From Clostridium_AD sp050717635 (GTDB lineage Bacteria; Bacillota; Clostridia; Clostridiales; Clostridiaceae), in contig NZ_JBOITO010000037.1 of assembly GCF_050717635.1 (NCBI RefSeq), positions 28,190 to 92,189 of the forward strand: a stretch of 64,000 bases of DNA, in the 5' to 3' direction. The notes below the pieces were generated by a model. The model had not been told where the DNA came from and made no database searches. It saw only the letters and a list, made by a program, of their open reading frames with translations. Below are positions 34,929 to 44,800 of the stretch, piece by piece. The translations under genes were made by a program, and so were the position numbers. The stretch's first letter is position 1. Each line of letters starts with the position of its first letter.

Positions 34929-35548
34929 TATATATACACCTCCTCAATTTTAGATACAGCATCCTTTGTAATAATGAATTTTTCATACTTAAGTATGTCA
35001 TAAACATTTAAGTTATTAACCGGCGTTACTCGAACTCCTGGTATGTTTCTTCCTGATTTATAGATATTTTCATCTGATTTTTCAACAACTATTAAAGTTT
35101 TCTTAGCGTCAAAAGCGTTTAAAAGCTCTATCATTGCTTTAGTTTTTGGTGAATCAAATTCTAAATTATCTATAATTATCATTTCATTTTCTGCTACTTT
35201 ACATGATAAAGCTGACTTAAAAGCAACTCTTCTCATACTTTTAGGTACTGACATACGGTAATCTCTTGGCTTTGGAGCAAATACTATACCACCATGTATC
35301 CATTGTGGTGCTCTAATGGAACCTTGTCTTGCTCTACCAGTTCCTTTTTGTCTCCAAGGCTTAATTCCACCGCCTCGAACTTCAGCTCTAGTTTTAGCTG
35401 ATTGAGTTCCTTGTCTCTTATTTGCAAGTTGTGCTACTACAACTTGGTGCATAGCATCTGTATTAATTTCAACTCCAAATATGTTTTCATTAAGTTGAAT
35501 ATCTCCAACTTTCTGTGCCTCTTTATTAAATAAATCTAATGTAAGCAT
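34928..35548 (-). CDS. rplD: 50S ribosomal protein L4
   Basis: The 206-aa product has the tunnel loop GGGIKPWRQKGTGRARQGSI and ends in a globular domain. In E. coli L4 represses the S10 operon through the rpsJ leader; whether it acts on the long leader here is open. Confidence 0.97.
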   Translation of the reverse strand: MLTLDLFNKEAQKVGDIQLNENIFGVEINTDAMHQVVVAQLANKRQGTQSAKTRAEVRGGGIKPWRQKGTGRARQGSIRAPQWIHGGIVFAPKPRDYRMSVPKSMRRVAFKSALSCKVAENEMIIIDNLEFDSPKTKAMIELLNAFDAKKTLIVVEKSDENIYKSGRNIPGVRVTPVNNLNVYDILKYEKFIITKDAVSKIEEVYI

Positions 35549-35572
35549 TCTGCATCCTCCTTTCTTTTAAAG

Positions 35573-36202
35573 TTAAGCTTTAACAGCGTTTCTTATTACA
35601 ACTGTGCCTTTGTTAGGTCCCGGTATACCACCTTTAACTAAAATAATGTTCTTTTCAGGCATTACTCTAACTATTTCAAGGTTTATTACTGTTCTTCTAA
35701 CATTACCCATGTGACCTGGCATATGTTTGTTTTTGAATGTTTTTGATGGATCGGAAGATGCTCCCATTGATCCAGGGGCTCTATGGAATTTAGATCCGTG
35801 ACTCATTGGTCCAACAGCTGCATTCCATCTCTTAATTACACCTTGGAAGCCTTTTCCTTTAGAAATTCCTGATACGTCAATTTTATCTCCAGCAACAAAT
35901 ATATCTGCTTTAAATTCTTGACCTACTTCATAAGCACTTATATCATCTAATCTAAATTCTTTTACAAATCTTCTTAAAGATGTTCCTGCTTTAGCAAATT
36001 GTCCTTGCATTGGTTTGTTAACTAATTTTTCTCTTATCTCACCAAAACCAACTTTAATTGCATTGTAACCATCATTTTCAATAGTTTTCTTTTGAATAAC
36101 AACACATGGACCTGCTTCAACAACCGTTACTGGAACAACTCTTCTATTCTCATCAAATATTTGAGTCATACCAAGCTTCTTACCCATTATTGCTTTTTTC
36201 AT
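35573..36202 (-). CDS. rplC: 50S ribosomal protein L3
   Basis: The 209-aa product begins MKKAIMGKKLGMTQIFDENR and contains GKGFQGVIKRWN and HGSKFHRAPGSMGASSDPSK, typical of L3 with its loop reaching the peptidyl-transferase centre. Confidence 0.97.
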   Translation of the reverse strand: MKKAIMGKKLGMTQIFDENRRVVPVTVVEAGPCVVIQKKTIENDGYNAIKVGFGEIREKLVNKPMQGQFAKAGTSLRRFVKEFRLDDISAYEVGQEFKADIFVAGDKIDVSGISKGKGFQGVIKRWNAAVGPMSHGSKFHRAPGSMGASSDPSKTFKNKHMPGHMGNVRRTVINLEIVRVMPEKNIILVKGGIPGPNKGTVVIRNAVKA

Positions 36203-36321
36203 GAAAATACACCTCCTACTTATTAGCGGACCACATAATGATCATAATAGCTAGTAATAGTTATCTATTACTTACGTACTAGTGAGTTACACTTATACGC
36301 TTATCGCACTTATATGTACGC
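36203..36321 (-). other. 119-bp spacer between rpsJ and rplC
   Basis: No gene is seen. On the minus strand GTAATAG-ATAA-CTATTAC forms a perfect 7-bp hairpin in the middle of the spacer, with further short dyads around it. The gap is long for this operon, and may be a regulatory or processing region. Confidence 0.4.
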
Positions 36322-36630
36322 CTATAGTTTAATTTCGATATCAACACCAGCTGGCAAGTCGAGTCTCATTAGAGCATCAACAGTTTTAGGTGATGGACTA
36401 ATTATATCTATTAGTCTTTTGTGTGTTCTTATTTCAAATTGCTCTCTTGCATCTTTATACTTGTGTGGAGCTCTTAAAACAGTGATTACATCTTTTTCTG
36501 TAGGTAGTGGCACTGGACCAGCTACTTTAGCTCCTGTGCTTTTAGCTGTTTGAACAATTTTTTCTGCAGATTGATCAAGTATATTGTGATCAAACGCCTT
36601 TAATCGTATTCTGATTTTTTGTTTTACCAT
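36322..36630 (-). CDS. rpsJ: 30S ribosomal protein S10 (NusE)
   Basis: The 102-aa product begins MVKQKIRIRLKAFDHNILDQ and has PLPTEKDVITVLRAPHKYKD. The ATG follows AAGGAGG by 7 nt. The reading frame stays open upstream to 36801, but that stretch is structured leader, not S10. S10 also works in transcription antitermination as NusE. It is the first gene of the S10-spc-alpha superoperon. Confidence 0.97.
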   Translation of the reverse strand: MVKQKIRIRLKAFDHNILDQSAEKIVQTAKSTGAKVAGPVPLPTEKDVITVLRAPHKYKDAREQFEIRTHKRLIDIISPSPKTVDALMRLDLPAGVDIEIKL

Positions 36631-36835
36631 TAATATTTCCTCCTTTTCATCGCACGTTTTACTTCTTACGTGCAACAGCGGATGTTCTGTAAACTGTTCC
36701 GGGTGTTGCATGAAATAAATGAATGGAACAATTTCAGCAACTCCGTCGCCCGATTCAAGATCGAGACATGCTCGGTGAAGAATAACCCGGAAGTCCGGCA
36801 ACCTCTTACCTCATCGCTGTTACATAATACAACTA
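36631..36835 (-). promoter_or_regulatory. Long structured leader of the S10 operon
   Basis: About 200 nt of untranslated leader is clearly richer in GC than its surroundings. Hairpins seen on the minus strand: GCACGT/ACGTGC (36652-36673) just before the ribosome-binding site; a longer stem with CAACA/TGTTG and CGGA/TCCG around 36671-36708; CCGG-ACTT-CCGG and CGAG-CATGT-CTCG further upstream. No terminator-like T run follows. It is likely an r-protein autoregulatory leader, but I cannot match it to a named class. Confidence 0.6.
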
Positions 36836-36839
36836 CTAA

Positions 36840-36868
36840 AGTATACAACATTTTATTTGCTTTGACAA
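36840..36868 (-). promoter_or_regulatory. S10 superoperon promoter
   Basis: TTGTCA (36863-36868) and TATACT (36840-36845) with a 17-bp spacer on the minus strand, between the tuf terminator and the rpsJ leader. Confidence 0.8.
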
Positions 36869-36941
36869 GTATTTTTTCACTATTATTTTATATTTTTTAT
36901 ATTTCTGATTAAACCTTTTATTTTTATGTAAATTTCATTGC

Positions 36942-36994
36942 ATACAAAAGGAGAAGAGCGTCCCCTTCTCCTTAATAATAAAAGCTTTTATTAT
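36942..36994 (-). terminator. Terminator after tuf (str operon end) and adjacent palindrome
   Basis: AAGGAGAAG pairs with CTTCTCCTT (36948-36973) and a TTTTG run follows on the minus strand. Immediately upstream in the transcript is a perfect 20-bp palindrome centred on AAGCTT (36975-36994). Together they separate the str operon from the S10 operon. The rest of 36869-37038 shows only AT-rich DNA. Confidence 0.75.
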
Positions 36995-37038
36995 CATAAA
37001 ACATAATCAATCGATTGTTAAAAATACATTTTGATATA

Positions 37039-38232
37039 TTATTTAACTATTGAAGTAACAACTCCTGAACCAACAGTTCTTCCGCCTTCTCTGATTGCAA
37101 ATCTTAATCCTTCATCCATTGCTACTTGAGTGATTAATTCAACATTCATATCAATGTGATCTCCTGGCATTACCATTTCCATTCCGTCTGGTAATTTTAT
37201 TGATCCTGTTACATCAGTAGTTCTAAAGTAAAATTGTGGTCTGTATCCATCAAAGAATGGTGTATGTCTTCCGCCCTCTTCTTTTTTAAGTACATATACT
37301 TGACCTACAAATTTATCATGTGGGTGAATTGAACCTGGTTTTGAAAGTACTTGACCTCTTTGAATATCAGCTCTTTGTACACCTCTTAATAATGCTCCAA
37401 TGTTGTCTCCAGCCATTGCTTGATCTAGAAGCTTTCTAAACATTTCAACTCCTGTACATACAACTTTTCTCTTATCTTCACTTAGTCCAACGATTTCTAC
37501 TTCTTCTCCAACTTTAAGTATTCCAGTTTCAACTCTTCCTGTTGCTACTGTTCCACGTCCAGTTATTGTAAATACATCTTCTATTGGCATTAAGAAAGGT
37601 TTATCTGTAGCTCTTTCTGGTGTTGGGATATAGCTATCTACTGCATCCATTAATTCATATATGCATTTTGATGCTTCAGGATCTGTAGGATTTTCTAATG
37701 CTTTTAATGCTGATCCTGTTATTACTGGAATGTCATCTCCTGGGAAGTCATACTCACTTAGTAGTTCTCTGATTTCCATATCAACTAGTTCTAATAATTC
37801 TGGATCATCTACCATATCTGCTTTGTTTAAGAATACTACTATATATCCTACTCCAACTCTGCTTGCTAATAGTATATGCTCTCTTGTTTGAGGCATTGGA
37901 CCATCTGCTGCACTAACTACTAGGATTGCTCCGTCCATTTGTGCTGCTCCTGTAATCATGTTCTTTACATAATCTGCATGTCCTGGGCAATCAACATGTG
38001 CATAATGTCTATTTTCTGTTTCATACTCAACATGTGCTGTATTAATTGTAATTCCTCTTTCTCTTTCCTCTGGTGCTTTGTCTATCTGGTCAAATTTAGA
38101 TGCTTGCGCTAAGCCTTTTGTTGCAAGTACTGCTGTTATTGCAGCTGTTAGGGTCGTCTTGCCGTGATCTACATGTCCTATCGTTCCAATGTTAACATGT
38201 GGTTTACTTCTTTCAAATTTTGCTTTTGCCAT
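37039..38232 (-). CDS. tuf: Elongation factor Tu, copy 1 (str operon)
   Basis: The 397-aa GTPase delivers aminoacyl-tRNA to the ribosome. G1 GHVDHGKTT, G2 RGITINTAHV, G3 DCPGHADY, G4 NKADMVDD and G5 GSALKAL are all intact. It lies 30 bp after fusA in the classic str order. The protein is identical to the second copy at 53036-54229. At DNA level the two genes are identical over 37250-38085 and differ at scattered silent sites near both ends. Confidence 0.98.
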   Translation of the reverse strand: MAKAKFERSKPHVNIGTIGHVDHGKTTLTAAITAVLATKGLAQASKFDQIDKAPEERERGITINTAHVEYETENRHYAHVDCPGHADYVKNMITGAAQMDGAILVVSAADGPMPQTREHILLASRVGVGYIVVFLNKADMVDDPELLELVDMEIRELLSEYDFPGDDIPVITGSALKALENPTDPEASKCIYELMDAVDSYIPTPERATDKPFLMPIEDVFTITGRGTVATGRVETGILKVGEEVEIVGLSEDKRKVVCTGVEMFRKLLDQAMAGDNIGALLRGVQRADIQRGQVLSKPGSIHPHDKFVGQVYVLKKEEGGRHTPFFDGYRPQFYFRTTDVTGSIKLPDGMEMVMPGDHIDMNVELITQVAMDEGLRFAIREGGRTVGSGVVTSIVK

Positions 38233-38262
38233 TTTGTATTCCTCCTTAAATTTACATTATTA

Positions 38263-40329
38263 TTATTTTTTTTCACCTATAATTTGTTCTTGTATACTCT
38301 TTGGAACTGGTTCATAAGCTGCAAATTCCATACTGTATACTCCTCTACCTTGAGTTCTTGATCTAAGTGTAGTTGAATATCCAAACATTTCTGATAATGG
38401 AACCATTGCTCTAATTATTTGAGCTCCAGATTGAGCTTCCATTCCTTCTATTCTTCCTCTTCTTGAGTTAATGTCGCCCATAACGTCTCCCATATACTCA
38501 TCTGGCACAGTTACTTCAACCTTCATAATAGGTTCAAGTAAAACTGGATCTGCTTTTGCCATAGCGTTCTTGAATGCCATAGATCCCGCAACCTTAAATG
38601 CCATTTCGTTTGAGTCAACATCATGGTATGATCCATCAACAACTTTAACTTTGAAGTTAAGAACTTGATATCCACCAAGAATACCAGTTTTTGATGCTTC
38701 TTTAATTCCATTTTCTATTGGAGATATAAATTCTTTTGGAATAGATCCACCAACAGTAGCATTTTCAAAAGAATAAGCTTCTTTAGTTGGTATTAATTCT
38801 ATCCAACAATGGCCATATTGTCCACGTCCACCTGATTGTTTAATATACTTACCTTCAGCTTTAACTTGCTTACGTATTGTTTCTTTGTATGCAACTTGTG
38901 GCTTACCTACATTACACTCAACTTTAAATTCTCTTTGAAGTCTATCAACAATGATTTCTAAATGAAGCTCGCCCATACCACCAATTATTGTTTGACCTGT
39001 TTCTTGATCAGTATGAGTTCTAAAAGTTGGATCTTCTTCAGAAAGTTTTGCAAGTGACATACCCATTCTTTCTTGACCAGTTTTTGTCTTTGGCTCAATA
39101 GCTACATGAATAACTGGATCTGGAAAGTTCATTGTTTCAAATAGTATTGGATTATCTTCATCACATAATGTTTCTCCAGTAGTTGTATTTTTAAGACCTA
39201 TTATTGCACCTAATTCTCCTGCACGTAATTCTTCAACTTCTTCTCTGTGATTAGCATGCATTTTAACAAGTCTACCAACTCTTTCTTTTTTACCTTTGTT
39301 AGCATTTAATACATATGTACCAATTTTCATTATGCCTGAGTAAACTCTTGCAAAACAAAGTCTACCAACAAAAGGATCTGTAGCGATTTTGAATGCTAAT
39401 GCTGCCATTGGTTCATCATCACTTGGGTGTCTTTCCATAGGTTCGCCATTGTCTACATCCTGTCCTTTGATAGCTGGAATATCCAGTGGTGACGGCATGT
39501 ATTCTATAACAGCATCTATCATCATTTGCACACCTTTGTTTTTGTATGAAGAACCACAAATTACAGGTACTATTTCATTAGCTATTACACCTTTTCGAAG
39601 TGCTGCTCTTAATTCGTCTTCACTTATCTCTTTACCATCAAGATATTTCATCATAAGTTCTTCGTCTAGTTCAGCTATTGCTTCAATCATAGCTGCTCTA
39701 TACTCTACTGTTAATTCTTTCATATCTTCTGGAATTTCTATTTCTTCTATTTGTGTTCCTAAATCATCTTTATAAACTTCTGCGACATTTCTAACTAAAT
39801 CTATAATACCTAGGAATACATCTTCTTTTCCTATTGGTAGTTGTATTGGAACTGCATTTGCATGAAGTCTATCTCTCATCATTGCTACAACTCTATAAAA
39901 ATCTGCACCCATTATATCCATTTTATTGACATATGCCATTCTTGGGACATTATACTTATCAGCTTGTCTCCACACTGTTTCGGATTGCGGTTCAACTCCA
40001 CCTTTTGCACAGAATACAGAAACTGCACCATCAAGAACTCTTAGTGATCTTTCAACTTCAACTGTAAAGTCTACGTGTCCTGGCGTATCTATAATATTAA
40101 TATTATAACCTTTCCAAAAACATGTTGTAGCTGCAGATGTTATTGTTATACCTCTTTCTTGCTCTTGTACCATCCAATCCATTGTGGCTCCACCATCATG
40201 AACCTCACCAATCTTATGTGTCTTACCTGTATAAAATAATATACGCTCAGTTGTTGTTGTTTTACCAGCATCAATATGAGCCATAATACCTATATTACGG
40301 AATTTATCTAAAGAATATTCTCTGGCCAC
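38263..40329 (-). CDS. fusA: Elongation factor G
   Basis: The 688-aa translocation GTPase has GIMAHIDAGKTTTTERILFY, RGITITSAATT, DTPGHVDF and NKMDIMG. The start is taken as GTG (40327-40329) giving (M)AREYSLDKFRN, with GAGGAGG 7 nt upstream; a longer open frame before it crosses the intergenic hairpin and is not coding. Confidence 0.98.
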   Translation of the reverse strand: MAREYSLDKFRNIGIMAHIDAGKTTTTERILFYTGKTHKIGEVHDGGATMDWMVQEQERGITITSAATTCFWKGYNINIIDTPGHVDFTVEVERSLRVLDGAVSVFCAKGGVEPQSETVWRQADKYNVPRMAYVNKMDIMGADFYRVVAMMRDRLHANAVPIQLPIGKEDVFLGIIDLVRNVAEVYKDDLGTQIEEIEIPEDMKELTVEYRAAMIEAIAELDEELMMKYLDGKEISEDELRAALRKGVIANEIVPVICGSSYKNKGVQMMIDAVIEYMPSPLDIPAIKGQDVDNGEPMERHPSDDEPMAALAFKIATDPFVGRLCFARVYSGIMKIGTYVLNANKGKKERVGRLVKMHANHREEVEELRAGELGAIIGLKNTTTGETLCDEDNPILFETMNFPDPVIHVAIEPKTKTGQERMGMSLAKLSEEDPTFRTHTDQETGQTIIGGMGELHLEIIVDRLQREFKVECNVGKPQVAYKETIRKQVKAEGKYIKQSGGRGQYGHCWIELIPTKEAYSFENATVGGSIPKEFISPIENGIKEASKTGILGGYQVLNFKVKVVDGSYHDVDSNEMAFKVAGSMAFKNAMAKADPVLLEPIMKVEVTVPDEYMGDVMGDINSRRGRIEGMEAQSGAQIIRAMVPLSEMFGYSTTLRSRTQGRGVYSMEFAAYEPVPKSIQEQIIGEKK

Positions 40330-40367
40330 TATATGTCCTCCTCTCAACGAGTGATTTAAAATTTGAC

Positions 40368-40398
40368 AAAACTGTCTTGGCAAAGCCAAAACAGTTTT
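40368..40398 (-). promoter_or_regulatory. Stable hairpin between rpsG and fusA
   Basis: A 14-bp stem (AAAACTGTTTTGGC with its complement, one G-U) with a 3-nt loop begins 4 nt after the rpsG stop. TTTT follows on the minus strand within the arm. It may be a partial terminator, a processing site or a barrier to 3' exonucleases that adjusts fusA-tuf levels. Confidence 0.6.
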
Positions 40399-40401
40399 TT
40401 G

Positions 40402-40872
40402 TTAATATCTGTAATGAGCAAAAGCTTTATTGGCTTCAGCCATTTTATGAGTATCTTCTCTCTTTTTAACAGCTGCTCCTGTGTTGTTCGAAGCATCAAT
40501 TAATTCATTAGCAAGTTTTTCTCTTGCATACTTCTCGCCTCTTTTATCAGTAGCAACAAGTAACCATCTAAGTCCTAATGTCTGTCTTCTCTCAGGTCTA
40601 ACTTCGATAGGCACTTGATAATTAGCTCCACCTATTCTTCTAGCTTTTACCTCAAGTAACGGCATAATATTAGTTAGTGCTAATTCAAAAACCTCTAATG
40701 GTTCCTTACCTGTTTTTTCTTTGATTATGTCGAAAGCTTCATAGCATATTTTTTGTGCTACTCCTCTTTTCCCATCTTCCATTACATTGTTTATTAACTT
40801 TGTAACAACTTTGCTATTGTACATAGGATCTGGTAATACATCTCTTTTTGCAATATATCCTTTTCTCGGCAT
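40402..40872 (-). CDS. rpsG: 30S ribosomal protein S7
   Basis: The 156-aa product begins PRKGYIAKRDVLPDPMYNSK and has ARRIGGANYQVPIEVRPERR. It nucleates the 30S head and is the str operon repressor in E. coli. Confidence 0.97.
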   Translation of the reverse strand: MPRKGYIAKRDVLPDPMYNSKVVTKLINNVMEDGKRGVAQKICYEAFDIIKEKTGKEPLEVFELALTNIMPLLEVKARRIGGANYQVPIEVRPERRQTLGLRWLLVATDKRGEKYAREKLANELIDASNNTGAAVKKREDTHKMAEANKAFAHYRY

Positions 40873-41033
40873 CTTTCTTCCCTCCTTAACAATTTTAATT
40901 AACTCATAGGTACTCGATATCTCTACCGCAAAATGCTCTGTACTCCTGCAAATTTATGTAAATATATGTGAATATATAAATTATCATATAAATAAATGCT
41001 GAAGACATTGCACCCTAACTTTAACTCAAAGTA
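40873..41033 (-). other. 161-bp spacer between rpsL and rpsG
   Basis: No gene is seen. The stretch is AT-rich except for TGCAGGAGTACAGAGCATTT and nearby bases in the part closer to rpsG. In E. coli the rpsL-rpsG gap is the S7 regulatory target, so this long spacer could have a similar role. Confidence 0.4.
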
Positions 41034-41414
41034 TTATTTTTTTACCTTTGGTCTTTTAGCTCCATACTTAGATCTACTTTGTAGTCTACCTGCAACTCCA
41101 GCAGCATCTAATGTTCCTCTGATAATGTGGTATCTAACTCCTGGTAAATCCTTAACTTTTCCACCTCTTATAAGTACAACACTATGTTCTTGTAAATTGT
41201 GGCCTACACCTGGAATATAAGCAGTAACTTCATATCCGTTTGTAAGTCTAACTCTTGCAACTTTTCTTAATGCTGAGTTAGGTTTTTTAGGAGTCGTTGT
41301 TTTAACTATAGTACAAACGCCTCTTTTTTGTGGACATTCTTTTAATGCTGGTGAACCAGATTTAGTTACTAATGTCTTTCTGCCTTTTCTTACTAATTGA
41401 TTAATAGTTGGCAT
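41034..41414 (-). CDS. rpsL: 30S ribosomal protein S12
   Basis: The 126-aa product begins PTINQLVRKGRKTLVTKSG and has CTIVKTTTPKKPNSALRK (streptomycin-site lysine present) and GVRYHIIRGTLDAAGV. It has a GAGGGGG-type ribosome-binding site. Confidence 0.97.
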   Translation of the reverse strand: MPTINQLVRKGRKTLVTKSGSPALKECPQKRGVCTIVKTTTPKKPNSALRKVARVRLTNGYEVTAYIPGVGHNLQEHSVVLIRGGKVKDLPGVRYHIIRGTLDAAGVAGRLQSRSKYGAKRPKVKK

Positions 41415-41464
41415 GTTTTCACCCCCTCATTTTTATAAGCTGACATTCATTTATATCAATGCGG

Positions 41465-41492
41465 TGTAACACACCAAAAGGGCTATGTTACA
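41465..41492 (-). promoter_or_regulatory. Hairpin in the rpsL upstream spacer
   Basis: TGTAACA and TGTTACA arms (7 bp) enclose a 14-nt loop with a CC/GG inner pair, in the 116-bp gap between the L7Ae-like gene and rpsL. It may be an r-protein binding site; no T run follows. Confidence 0.4.
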
Positions 41493-41530
41493 GCATGATA
41501 TATCTATATTGTATAGTTTCAAGCAATACT

Positions 41531-41773
41531 TTAATCTTCAAGAGATAATGCCGCTACCGAAGCAACGTCTATACCACAAAGACTACCTAGTTCTTTCATT
41601 GTGTCTATAAATATTATTTTCAGGGAATTAATTCCGGCTAATTTTATAATAGGTTCAGTCATATTACTGTCCGCATCTTTGGCTACATATAAAACTCTAC
41701 CTTGATTATTCTTTAATGCTTTTAGTGTCTGCTTAACTCCAACGACCTTCTGTCCTACAATTTTATCTACCAT
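41531..41773 (-). CDS. L7Ae-family K-turn-binding protein (RplGB/YbxF-like)
   Basis: The 80-aa product is a small L7Ae/L30e-like RNA-binding protein (VGVKQTLKALKNNQGRVLYV, AKDADSN, then LGSLCGIDVASVAALSL). The Bacillus homologues bind K-turn RNAs. It is the first gene of the str operon between rpoC and rpsL, the usual Firmicute position. Confidence 0.9.
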   Translation of the reverse strand: MVDKIVGQKVVGVKQTLKALKNNQGRVLYVAKDADSNMTEPIIKLAGINSLKIIFIDTMKELGSLCGIDVASVAALSLED

Positions 41774-41852
41774 CCATAACCTCCCTAATAATTATAACCG
41801 CAAGATTTATCTAATTTAGATGTATCTAGTCGATTAAAATCATACACAAGGT

Positions 41853-41881
41853 ATTTTATCATTTTAGTAGCACCCTGTCAA
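41853..41881 (-). promoter_or_regulatory. str operon promoter
   Basis: TTGACA (41876-41881) and TAAAAT (41853-41858), 17-bp spacer, minus strand, just after the rpoC stop. No good terminator separates rpoC from it. Confidence 0.85.
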
Positions 41882-41894
41882 CTAGTTAAACTAC

Positions 41895-44800
41895 TTATAC
41901 TTCTAAATCATTTTCAATTTCTACTTTCTCATCATCTTCAGTATTGATTTTTATTGTCCTATATCTTGTCATACCAGTACCCGCAGGTATTAGTTTACCA
42001 ATTATTACATTTTCTTTTAATCCAAGCAATGGATCAATTTTGCCTTTAATAGCTGCATCAGTAAGTACTCTTGTTGTTTCTTGGAATGACGCTGCTGACA
42101 AGAATGAATCTGTTGCAAGTGCCGCCTTGGTTATACCTAGCAGAGAAATTTTACCCTGTGCCGGAACGCCACCTTCAGCTTCAACTTTTGCATTAGCATC
42201 TTCAAAAGCAAAAATATCTACTAAATTACCTGGAAGTAGTTCAGTATCTCCAGATTCCTCAACCTTTACTTTCCTTGTCATCTGTCTTACAACAACTTCT
42301 AAATGTTTATCATTGATGTCAACACCTTGAAGTCTATAAACTTTTTGCACTTCTGAGGATAGGTAATTTTTAACTCCATTGACACCCTTGATTCTTAAAA
42401 TATCATGTGGATTAACTGAACCATCAATTATTTCATCTCCAGCTTCAATTTTATCACCATTTGCAACTTTTAATCTTGAACCAAACGGTATATCATAACT
42501 AAATTCTTCTCCTGAATCAGAGATTACAATTACTACTCTCTTCTTCTTAGTATCTTCCATTTTGACAGAACCATTTGCATCACTTACTATTGCAAGCCCT
42601 TTTGGTTTTCTAGCTTCAAATAATTCCTCAACCCTTGGTAGACCTTGAGTTATATCTGACCCCGCTACTCCACCAGTATGGAACGTTCTCATTGTAAGTT
42701 GTGTTCCTGGCTCACCTATTGATTGAGCTGCAATTATACCTACTGCTTCACCAATATTAATTTTTTGTGAAGTCGCCATGTTCATTCCATAACAGTGTGC
42801 ACAAACTCCAATTTTAGCTTTACATGTAAATACTGATCTAATCATAACTTTTTTTACACCAGCATTTTGAACTTCTTCTGCTAAATGAATATCCATATAT
42901 TCATTTTTAGAAACTATAATCTTGCCTGTTTTTGGATGAATAATATCTTCGGCGGTATATCTCCCAGTAAGCCTTTCAATTAATTGTTCAATTACTTCAC
43001 TTCCATCACGAATTTCTGAAACTTCAAAACCTTCAGTTGTTCCACAATCTTCGTGTCTTACAATAACATCTTGACATACATCAACGAGTCTTCTTGTCAG
43101 ATATCCTGAGTCAGCGGTTTTAAGAGCAGTATCTGCGTTACCTTTTCTAGCTCCATGTGTTGAAATGAAATACTCCAATACGTCTAGCCCATCTCTAAAA
43201 GATGCTCTAATAGGTAACTCTATTATCTTACCAGATGGATTAGCCATAAGGCCTCTCATACCAGCTAATTGCTTAATCTGACTCTTAGATCCTCTGGCTC
43301 CTGAATCTGCCATCATGAATATCGGATTAAACTTATCCAAACTATCCATTAATGCATTTGCTACATCTTCTGTAGTCTTAGTCCATTTTTCTATTACTCT
43401 TTGGTATCTTTCTTCCTCGGATATAAACCCTCTTCGATACATTTTTTCAATTTTATCAACAGTTTCATCTGCATCTTTTAGAAGTGCTTTTTTAGCCTCT
43501 GGAACCACCATATCAGATGTAGCAACTGTAATTGCGCCAATAGTTGAATAATGATATCCTTTAGCTTTTATTAAATCTAACATCTTAGATGTTTCTGAAG
43601 GTCCATATTTCAAGTAGCATTTATCAATAATACTACCAAGATTTTTTTTACTTACCAAAAAGTCTATCTCGAATTTCAATTCATTCCCAGGTATACTTCT
43701 ATCAATAAAGCCTAAATCCTGAGGTATTGTTTCGTTAAAAATTAATTTTCCTGGAGTAGTATCTATAATCCCAGTCATACTAACACCATTAACGATACCA
43801 GTCATCTTAACTTTAATTTTTGCATGTATATCAATATCCTTTACTGAATAAGCCATTATTACTTCATCTGGTGATGAGAATGCTCTTCCCTCGCCCTTAG
43901 CACCATCTTTATCGATGGTCAGATAATAAGCGCCTAAAACCATATCTTGTGTTGGCACACAAACTGGTTTACCATCAGATGGTTTCATAATATTATGTGC
44001 AGCAAGCATTAAAAATCTAGATTCAGCCTGCGCTTCAACAGATAGTGGCACGTGTACCGCCATTTGATCTCCATCAAAGTCAGCATTATAAGCCGTACAT
44101 ACTAGCGGATGTAATTTAATTGCTCTTCCTTCAACAAGTACAGGTTGGAAAGCTTGAATTCCTAGTCTATGAAGTGTAGGCGCACGATTTAGCAGCACTG
44201 GATGGTCAGTTATTACTTCTTCAAGTACATCCCATACCTGAGGCATAACTCTCTCTACCATTCTCTTAGCACTTTTAATATTATGAGCTACTCCGCTTCC
44301 TACTAGTTTTTTCATAACAAAAGGCTTAAATAATTCTAAAGCCATTTCTTTTGGAAGTCCACATTGGTACATTTGCAAATCTGGACCAACAACTATTACT
44401 GAACGTCCTGAGTAATCAACACGTTTTCCAAGTAAGTTTTGTCTGAATCTTCCTTGCTTTCCTTTTAACATGTCAGATAATGATTTTAGAGGTCTATTTC
44501 CTGGTCCCGTAACTGGTCGTCCTCGTCTTCCATTATCAATCAATGCATCTACAGCTTCTTGAAGCATTCTTTTTTCGTTTCTAACAATTATATCTGGAGC
44601 CCCTAAGTCTAGAAGCTTTTTAAGTCTATTGTTCCTGTTTATTACCCTTCTGTACAAATCATTCAAATCAGAAGTAGCAAATCTTCCTCCGTCAAGTTGT
44701 ACCATTGGTCTTAAATCAGGAGGTATTACTGGAATTACATCAATAATCATCCATTCAGGTTTGTTCTTAGATTTTCTGAATGATTCTGACACATCAAGTC

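Noticed and set aside
36631..36801. Open frame extending rpsJ upstream by 57 codons
   Set aside because: It runs through the GC-rich hairpin leader, has no spaced ribosome-binding site and does not look like S10; the ATG at 36630 follows AAGGAGG.
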